From positions 62,001 to 126,000 of the forward strand of contig NZ_BMNH01000023.1 in assembly GCF_014646355.1 (NCBI RefSeq): 64,000 bases of DNA, in the 5' to 3' direction. Shown here piece after piece: positions 59,108-64,000 of the stretch; within the stretch, counting starts at the first letter, position 1; the number at the start of each line of letters is the position of its first letter. Made by a program: the position numbers and the translations under genes. The notes under the pieces were generated by a model, which had not been told where the DNA came from, ran no database searches, and saw nothing but the letters and a program-made list of their open reading frames with translations. The stretch is from Nonomuraea cavernae (lineage in GTDB: Bacteria; Actinomycetota; Actinomycetes; Streptosporangiales; Streptosporangiaceae).

Positions 59108-59262
59108 CTTTCGTACCCCCTGATCGAAGCCAGGCTAGGCGGTGGCGATTGCGGTTGTATGAACAGATCCGTGTTCGTACGGCTTCCGGCAAGGACGCAC
59201 CTCGCAGGCCGCCTCCCGGACATCCACGAGAGACGAAGTGGGTCGACGGACATCAGAGGCGG

Positions 59263-59889
59263 TCACATCCCTTCGGAGTAGTAGATCGCGGCCTGAACCC
59301 GACTCCTCAGCCCCAGCTTGCCGAGCACCCGGCTGACGTGCGTCTTGGTGGTGGCCTCGGCCATGTCGAGCTCCTTGGCGATCTCGGCGTTGGACAACCC
59401 GCGCCCGACGCACGCCAGCACCTCCCGCTCGCGCGGCGTCAGGACGGATATATCCGGCGGCTCCCGGCGTGGCGCCTGCCCGGCGAAGGCAGAGATCAAC
59501 CGCCGGGTCACCGAGGGCGAGATGAGGCCGTCACCCCTGGCCACGAGTCGCACCGCCCCGACGAGCGTGTCGGCGTCGGTGTTCTTCAGCAGGAACCCCG
59601 CCGCCCCCGCACGCAGCGCGCCGAACACGTACTCGTCGACGTCGAACGTGGTCAGGATCAGCACGTCGGTCACCCCGGCCAGCTCGCGCGTGGCCGAGAT
59701 GCCGTCGAGCCTGGGCATGCGAACGTCCATCAGCACCACATCGGGGCGCGTCTCCCGCGCCACCGCCACCGCCTGCTCGCCGTCGGCGGCCTCCCCGACC
59801 ACCTCGATGTCGCCGGCCCCGCCGAGGATCAGCACGATCCCCGCCCGGACGGCCGCGTGATCGTCGGCGACCAGCACCCTGATCGTCAT
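59263..59889 (-). CDS. NarL/LuxR-family response regulator
   Basis: A 208-residue regulator. The receiver has VADDHAAVRAG, phospho-acceptor Asp in VVLMDVRMPRLDG and Lys in GFLLKNTDADTL. The LuxR-type HTH is LTPREREVLACVGRGLSNAE followed by ATTKTHVSRVLGKLGL. It overlaps the kinase gene by ATGA. The downstream lipid-enzyme operon starts 155 bases further on the same strand and may be a target. Confidence 0.95.
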   Translation of the reverse strand: MTIRVLVADDHAAVRAGIVLILGGAGDIEVVGEAADGEQAVAVARETRPDVVLMDVRMPRLDGISATRELAGVTDVLILTTFDVDEYVFGALRAGAAGFLLKNTDADTLVGAVRLVARGDGLISPSVTRRLISAFAGQAPRREPPDISVLTPREREVLACVGRGLSNAEIAKELDMAEATTKTHVSRVLGKLGLRSRVQAAIYYSEGM

Positions 59890-61031
59890 CCCACCTCCAG
59901 GGACGTGCTGACCGCGGACGTGGGCAACGTGGTGTGGACCCGCCATCCGTCCTCCCGCGGACCCGCCTCGAACGTGCCCCCGACCAGCATGGCCCGCTCC
60001 TTCATGCCGATCAGCCCGGCCCCCGCGCCGGGTAACCCCGCCTTACGGCCGTTGACCGGATTGTCGACGGTCAGCGTGACCCCGTGTGGCTCGTAGGCGA
60101 TGGCGACCGTGGCCGGTTGCTCGCCGTGTTTGAGGGCGTTCGTCAGCGCCTCCTGCAGGATGCGGTAGGCCGCCAGGTCGACCGGGGTAGGCAGGTCCCG
60201 GAGCTCACCGTCCACGCGGATCTCGGTGGCCATCCCGGCCTCGCGCGACCGGTCGGCCAGGGACTCCGCGTCGGCCAGTCGCGGCCGGGTCGCCTCGGTC
60301 TCGTCACCCTCGTGGCGCAGCAGTCCGATCATCGTGCGCATCTCGGCCAAGCCCCTCACGCTGTTCTCCCGTACGGACTCCATGATCTTCTGGACGGTCG
60401 CCCGGTCGAGGTCCTTACGCGAGAGCGCGGCCGTGGACTGGATGGCGATGGCACTGAAGTAGTTGGCGATCATGTCGTGCAGCTCGCGAGCCATCCGCGT
60501 GCGCTCGGCGGTGATCGCCGTCTGCCGGTCGAGCTCGGCCAGCCGGGCCACCTGCTCGGCCCGCGCCCGCTCGGCGGCCGCCTGGTCGCGGTGCTGGCGC
60601 ACGATCATCGCCGACGTCACCGGCACGATCAGCACCAATCCCGCCTGAATGCCCATGCCCGCGAATATTCGCCAGTCACTCGTGATGAACCCCAGCACCG
60701 CACCGGTCAACACCGCCAGCACACTGGCGCCACCGAGCAGCCACCGGGAGAACCGGGCGGGTCCGTACAGAGCGGCGGCGTAGATGTTGTCGGTGAACAC
60801 CAGGACCGTGGCGAGCGAAGGCCCCACGACCAGGTCCATCGCGACGCCGACGACCCCCAGCCCGAGCGACCACATCGGCGCCCGCCGCCGCACCAGAACC
60901 CCCGCGCAGGTGAAGGCCAGCGGCACCACCAGCATCCACTCGGGCACGCCACGGGGGGTATAGGCGCCGGCCAGGATGAGCAGCACGCCCAGAACGAAAG
61001 CCAGCCCGGCCACCGGCGCCATGCGTTTCAT
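59886..61031 (-). CDS. HisKA_3-type sensor histidine kinase
   Basis: A kinase of about 381 residues of the NarX/DesK class. Five to six helices in the first 150 residues lack a large exterior loop, suggesting that a membrane property or a lipophilic signal is sensed. The phospho-acceptor is in ERTRMARELHDMIANYFSAI, and the ATPase part has RILQEALTNALKHG and GAGAGLIGMKERAML. Starts at 61070, 61031 and 61022 are possible; 61031 (MKRMAPVAGLAF) is given. Coupled to its regulator gene by ATGA. Confidence 0.9.
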   Translation of the reverse strand: MKRMAPVAGLAFVLGVLLILAGAYTPRGVPEWMLVVPLAFTCAGVLVRRRAPMWSLGLGVVGVAMDLVVGPSLATVLVFTDNIYAAALYGPARFSRWLLGGASVLAVLTGAVLGFITSDWRIFAGMGIQAGLVLIVPVTSAMIVRQHRDQAAAERARAEQVARLAELDRQTAITAERTRMARELHDMIANYFSAIAIQSTAALSRKDLDRATVQKIMESVRENSVRGLAEMRTMIGLLRHEGDETEATRPRLADAESLADRSREAGMATEIRVDGELRDLPTPVDLAAYRILQEALTNALKHGEQPATVAIAYEPHGVTLTVDNPVNGRKAGLPGAGAGLIGMKERAMLVGGTFEAGPREDGWRVHTTLPTSAVSTSLEVG

Positions 61032-61079
61032 GCTCCCCATCCCACCATCGCCGGTCCGTGCGGTCCTCATCCGGAGGGC

Positions 61080-61115
61080 AACCTGTGGATACACCCTTCG
61101 ATGTATCCACAGGTT
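61080..61115. promoter_or_regulatory. Perfect 14-bp inverted repeat between divergent genes
   Basis: AACCTGTGGATACA and its exact complement surround an 8-base loop, between the kinase and a divergent membrane protein gene. Each arm contains GTATCCACA, one mismatch from a DnaA box. It may be an operator of the LuxR-type regulator, a DnaA-binding pair, or both. Confidence 0.6.
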
Positions 61116-61156
61116 CGTTTCCCCTGAGGATGTGACCCGGCCTCGGGGGCGAAACG

Positions 61157-61711
61157 ATGGGATACGTGATCGTCGCCATCCTGATCGGCTGCGAGGTCGG
61201 CTTCTGGGTCCTGCTCGGCCTGGGCCTGGCCTCCCGTTATCTGTGGAACCGCCGCAAGCTCAGCACCGCCCTGCTCCTCAGCGTGCCGTTGCTCGACGTC
61301 GTCCTGCTGGTCGCCTCCGTCATCGACATGCGCGGGGGCGCCGTGGCCGACCTCAGACACGGCCTCGCGGCCGCCTACCTGGCGTACTCCATCGTCTTCG
61401 GCCACAGCACCATCCGCTGGGCCGACGCCAAGTTCCGTCACCGCTTCGCCGGCGGCCCTCCGCCCTGGAAACCCCCGGCCGGCGGCATGGCCCGCGCCCG
61501 TTACGAGTGGCGTTTCTGGTTCCGCATCCTGTTGGCGTACGGGATCGCCTGGCTCATCGTGTTCGGTCTGGTCTGGCTCGTGAACGACCCCGCCCGTACC
61601 GAACCACTGATCACCTTCATGTACGGCCTGCTCAAGGTGCCGTTGATCGCCATGCTCTGGCCGGTGAGCCACACCCTCTGGCCGAGCAAGACGGAGTCCG
61701 CCGAGTCGTGA
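61157..61711 (+). CDS. Five-helix membrane protein
   Basis: A 184-residue protein with helices near 3-26, 37-55, 68-84, 124-144 and 152-172. It contains the conserved-looking FGHSTIRWADAKFRHRF between helices 3 and 4. This is a family of actinobacterial membrane proteins without known function (2TM-like YmcC type). It may share the divergent regulatory region with the two-component system. Confidence 0.75.
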   Translation: MGYVIVAILIGCEVGFWVLLGLGLASRYLWNRRKLSTALLLSVPLLDVVLLVASVIDMRGGAVADLRHGLAAAYLAYSIVFGHSTIRWADAKFRHRFAGGPPPWKPPAGGMARARYEWRFWFRILLAYGIAWLIVFGLVWLVNDPARTEPLITFMYGLLKVPLIAMLWPVSHTLWPSKTESAES

Positions 61712-61767
61712 TTGCCACAACTGGTTCGAGGCACCACCTCAGACCCGCTATGCTTGTCTAGCAGCAA

Positions 61768-61840
61768 GCGGCCGTAGCTCAATGGATAGAGCATCTGACT
61801 ACGGATCAGAAGGTTGGGGTTTCGAGTACCTCCGGCCGCA
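61768..61840 (+). tRNA. tRNA-Arg (ACG), likely integration site
   Basis: A 73-nt cloverleaf. Acceptor GCGGCCG/CGGCCGC, anticodon loop CTACGGA (ACG) in a TCTGA/TCAGA stem, and T-arm GGGGTTTCGAGTACCTC. The A of ACG is normally modified to inosine. A tyrosine integrase gene lies 1.1 kb downstream, reading toward it, which marks the tRNA 3' end as the probable attachment site. Confidence 0.96.
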
Positions 61841-61849
61841 CAGCAGGTC

Positions 61850-61884
61850 AAAGGCCCTCCGGGATGATCCCGAAGGGCCTTTTT
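61850..61884 (+). terminator. Intrinsic terminator after tRNA-Arg
   Basis: AAAGGCCCT ... AGGGCCTTT with an inner GGGAT/ATCCC stem and a run of five T. A closely similar hairpin stands at 62896. Confidence 0.9.
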
Positions 61885-61968
61885 CGTGCTCGTACAGCAG
61901 CCTTGTACAGCAACGCGGGCTCACACAGGCGATCTCCTAACGCGGCTCGTACCTTCCGGCCGCTCTGT

Positions 61969-62745
61969 TCAGACGTCGCCGAAGCCCTCCTGTAGACGGC
62001 GAACCCAGTCCGCGGGGAAGACTTGCGCAAGTCGCTCCTTGCTGATCGCCAGTAGACCCTCATCCGCCAAGGGACGCAGGGCCCCGGCCCGGACGGCTTT
62101 GTGCTTCTCGGGTGCCGGGCAGATCAGTACGGCGAGGATCTGGCATGCCCGTTGGATCTCCGGGGCCCCAGTAGCTTCGACCATCTTCTTAATGGGCTCC
62201 CAAGCAGCTCGCACGGCGAGGCGCACCAGTGCTTCTAGGAAGGGCTTACGATCCTCGGCCTCGCGAGACTGCATGATGATCGTCGTCACGTACTCCGGTA
62301 TTCGGTCCATGGCTTTTTCAAACCTCTTTATGGCATCGGCCATCGCTACGAGAAGATCGCACCATAGATGATCATTGATTCGTTTTCTGGCCCCTCGTGG
62401 GTCGTCGCCACCGAACCCCTCGTCCAACTTTGTGATCACAGAGCAGACGAGGATATCGCCAACTTCCTGGATGTGTTCGATGGTTTTTGGATTCTCGGAT
62501 AACCAGTCAGCAAGGTCTACTTTTGCGGTGTCCGTGGCAGCCTGCCGCGCCTTGGAAGGCTTCGGCCGTCCCTCGGAAGGCAGAGCCCTCGCCCATCTGG
62601 AGTCGCAGCGGTCTCTCGCCTTTTGACGAGGGACAGGGGATGGATCGCGAGCCAGCTTGAGACTGTTGGACCAGCCATGCTCTACCCCGCCACACGCACA
62701 TTTGCAAGAGTGCCCTTCGGCGCTTTCGCAATTTTTCGGGTGCAC
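61969..62745 (-). CDS. Accessory hypothetical protein with N-terminal Cys motif
   Basis: A 258-residue soluble protein of unknown function. It starts (GTG) with HPKNCESAEGHSCKCACGG, a C-x6-C-x-C-x-C pattern that could bind zinc, followed by EHGWSNSLKLA. The rest is helical and charged (LADWLSENPKTIEHIQEVGD, RINDHLWCDLLVAMADAIKR). Similar N-termini occur in actinomycete accessory genes. It lies between the tRNA-Arg and the integrase gene and so is probably cargo of the integrative element. Confidence 0.68.
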   Translation of the reverse strand: MHPKNCESAEGHSCKCACGGVEHGWSNSLKLARDPSPVPRQKARDRCDSRWARALPSEGRPKPSKARQAATDTAKVDLADWLSENPKTIEHIQEVGDILVCSVITKLDEGFGGDDPRGARKRINDHLWCDLLVAMADAIKRFEKAMDRIPEYVTTIIMQSREAEDRKPFLEALVRLAVRAAWEPIKKMVEATGAPEIQRACQILAVLICPAPEKHKAVRAGALRPLADEGLLAISKERLAQVFPADWVRRLQEGFGDV

Positions 62746-62895
62746 TATACGCCCTCCGATTCGTTCGACACGACAGCGACCGAGCGACCAATCGGAAGCC
62801 CCATTTCTTTTAAATCACGAACTGCCAATTGCGAAATGATCGCAGTGGCCAGGTCTGTCTGTCTCTTCAGACATGAGAAGACGTCGCGCACGCTA

Positions 62896-62928
62896 AAAGG
62901 CCCTTTAGGATGATCCCTAAGGGCCTTT
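62896..62928. terminator. Hairpin terminator downstream of the integrase gene
   Basis: AAAGGCCCT ... AAGGGCCTTT with inner AGGAT/ATCCC-type pairing; it resembles the hairpin after tRNA-Arg in most positions. It lies 18 bases past the integrase stop. Confidence 0.8.
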
Positions 62929-62946
62929 GGGGTAATGCAAAATCGA

Positions 62947-64000
62947 TTATGTCTCGTTTGAGAAGTCAAGACTTTGGTTGAGTCGATCAAGCGCCTTACG
63001 GGTTTCGGGGTTGGGGATTTGTGTGTAGACGTCCATGGTCATCGAGATCTGCGAGTGCCGCAGGATGCGCATCGCGACGCGCGGGTGGACGTCGAGGGCG
63101 GCCAAGAGAGAGGCGCAGGTGTGGCGGGTGTCGTGGACGCGGATGCGTGGGACGCCCGCGTTGCGGCAGTGGGTTTCGAAGGCGCGGTTGAAGTTGCGGG
63201 GTTCGATCGGTGTGCCGGTCCGGGTGGTGAACGTCAGGTCCGAGGGCTTCCAGCTGTCTCCGGCCGCCCTTCGTGCCTCCTCTTGGACGCGCCGGCGGTG
63301 ACGGAGTGCTGAGACGCAGAGGCCGAACAGGGGGAGGGAGGCCGTCGAGTCGTCTGTCTTGGTCGTCTCGCGGTGAAGAAGCTGGCCGCCGACCCTGGTG
63401 AGCTGACGGGAGATCCAGAGTTGTTCGCCGCCGAGGTCTACGCAGTCCCAGGCCAGGCCGAGGACCTCCCCGCGGCGCAGGCCCAGGACGAGGATGAGGA
63501 CGTATGCCGCGTAGAGCGGGTCGTCGACCGCTCGCAGGTGTTCGAGGAACTTGCGGGCCTCGTCGACCGTCCACACCACGTGCTGCCGCTTCTTCTTGGT
63601 CGTGCTGGGGCTTGGCAGCGTGGTGAGCGATGCGACGTTCTTCGAGATCAGTTCTTCCCGCAGAGCGTGACCAAGGGCGGAGCGCAGGACGCGGCGGATG
63701 CCCGCGATGGTGCTGCGGGACGGGTAGCCCTTGCAGCATTTACCGATTGAGCAGCACCGCCGCTTGTGCTCGGGCCGCTTGTGATCCTTCTTTTGATCGC
63801 AGCAGGTGCAGAGGGTGGGCAGGGTGTTCAGCCAAGTCTGCACGTCGCGGACGGTCAGCTTGTCCAGGCGCTTCTTGCCCAGGCCGGGGACGATGTAGAG
63901 CCGGACGAGTGGCTCGTAGGCGACGTAGGTCGTCGGCTCCCGGTTGGGCTTGATCACTTCTTCCAGCCAGCGGGACAGGTAGGCGGTCATGGTGGGGTTC
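62947..64000 (-). CDS. Tyrosine-type site-specific integrase, 5' end off window
   Basis: A phage/ICE-type tyrosine recombinase of which at least 347 residues are visible. The core-binding domain (PTTYVAYEPLVRLYIVPGLG) contains a Cys-rich insertion (CTCCDQKK then RRCCSIGKCC). Catalytic residues: Arg in LGLRRGEVLGL, His-x-x-Arg in RVHDTRHTCASLL, His in ILRHSQISMT and Tyr in MDVYTQIPN. The frame continues past the ATG at 63990 to the window edge, and the family usually has a further N-terminal domain, so the gene is treated as partial. Adjacent to tRNA-Arg, it likely inserts the element there. Confidence 0.92.
   Translation of the reverse strand, partial: NPTMTAYLSRWLEEVIKPNREPTTYVAYEPLVRLYIVPGLGKKRLDKLTVRDVQTWLNTLPTLCTCCDQKKDHKRPEHKRRCCSIGKCCKGYPSRSTIAGIRRVLRSALGHALREELISKNVASLTTLPSPSTTKKKRQHVVWTVDEARKFLEHLRAVDDPLYAAYVLILVLGLRRGEVLGLAWDCVDLGGEQLWISRQLTRVGGQLLHRETTKTDDSTASLPLFGLCVSALRHRRRVQEEARRAAGDSWKPSDLTFTTRTGTPIEPRNFNRAFETHCRNAGVPRIRVHDTRHTCASLLAALDVHPRVAMRILRHSQISMTMDVYTQIPNPETRKALDRLNQSLDFSNET

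Overview
The window reads as chromosomal DNA of a high-GC filamentous actinomycete, most likely a member of the Streptosporangiaceae (Nonomuraea/Streptosporangium-like). This placement is an inference from very GC-rich third codon positions, frequent GTG starts, a Bpa/PafE-type proteasome activator, SARP and SigE-family regulators, BldG-like STAS proteins, WXG100/YbaB toxin loci and the pheA-serS-HAD gene order known from actinomycetes. No rRNA operon, insertion sequence or CRISPR array was seen. There are three tRNA genes: Ser-UGA, Ser-GCU and Arg-ACG.

Layout. 1-8.5 kb: the end of a two-component system, an anti-sigma antagonist, and an envelope-glycan block (family 2 glycosyltransferase, MptA/B-like mannosyltransferase, phosphatase-like multi-pass protein, GT87 mannosyltransferase). 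8.6-17.5 kb: core genes (pheA, serS, cold-shock protein, HAD hydrolase, proteasome activator, quinone oxidoreductase, MinD/ParA-like ATPase, tRNA-Ser). 17.5-25.8 kb: Nudix-NYN fusion, CDP-alcohol phosphatidyltransferase, an ECF sigma/anti-sigma pair, and an ABC exporter operon with its winged-helix regulator. 25.9-30.4 kb: accessory region with a secreted TNT-type NADase, a putative metallopeptidase toxin with a WXG-like partner, two gene remnants and an M15 peptidase lipoprotein. 30.4-38.3 kb: TetR-controlled drug-efflux operon, a second two-component system and a secreted serine hydrolase.

38.3-42.7 kb holds the most distinctive locus: a SARP regulator, a signal-peptidase-like protease, a 71-residue peptide with eight cysteines, a small membrane protein, a membrane thioredoxin with CxxC, and a peptide-type ABC exporter, all on the minus strand. 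Four heptamers spaced exactly 11 bp apart, the classical SARP operator layout, lie just upstream of the peptide gene. This suggests a regulated system for making, oxidatively folding, exporting and trimming a disulfide-rich peptide. 43.1-46.8 kb is a polymorphic-toxin island (two YbaB-like proteins, WXG100 protein, toxin with a lower-GC tip, HEAT-repeat candidate immunity protein).

46.9-55.9 kb: DHFR-like protein, tRNA-Ser with a nearby DnaA-box inverted repeat, YceI/MarR pair, a sigma factor divergent from a DPBB/MauE-like redox pair, an AAA ATPase, a sigma/anti-sigma locus destroyed by internal deletion beside an intact paralogous pair, and a MaoC hydratase. 55.9-61.1 kb: a tightly overlapping operon coding a Tes/MJ0619-like radical SAM enzyme, an Lgt-like transferase, a Pro-rich membrane protein and a small membrane protein, next to a LuxR-type two-component system. 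This is a candidate lipid- or lipoprotein-modifying system. From 61.8 kb the sequence enters what looks like an integrative element at tRNA-Arg, with one accessory gene and a tyrosine integrase running off the right edge.
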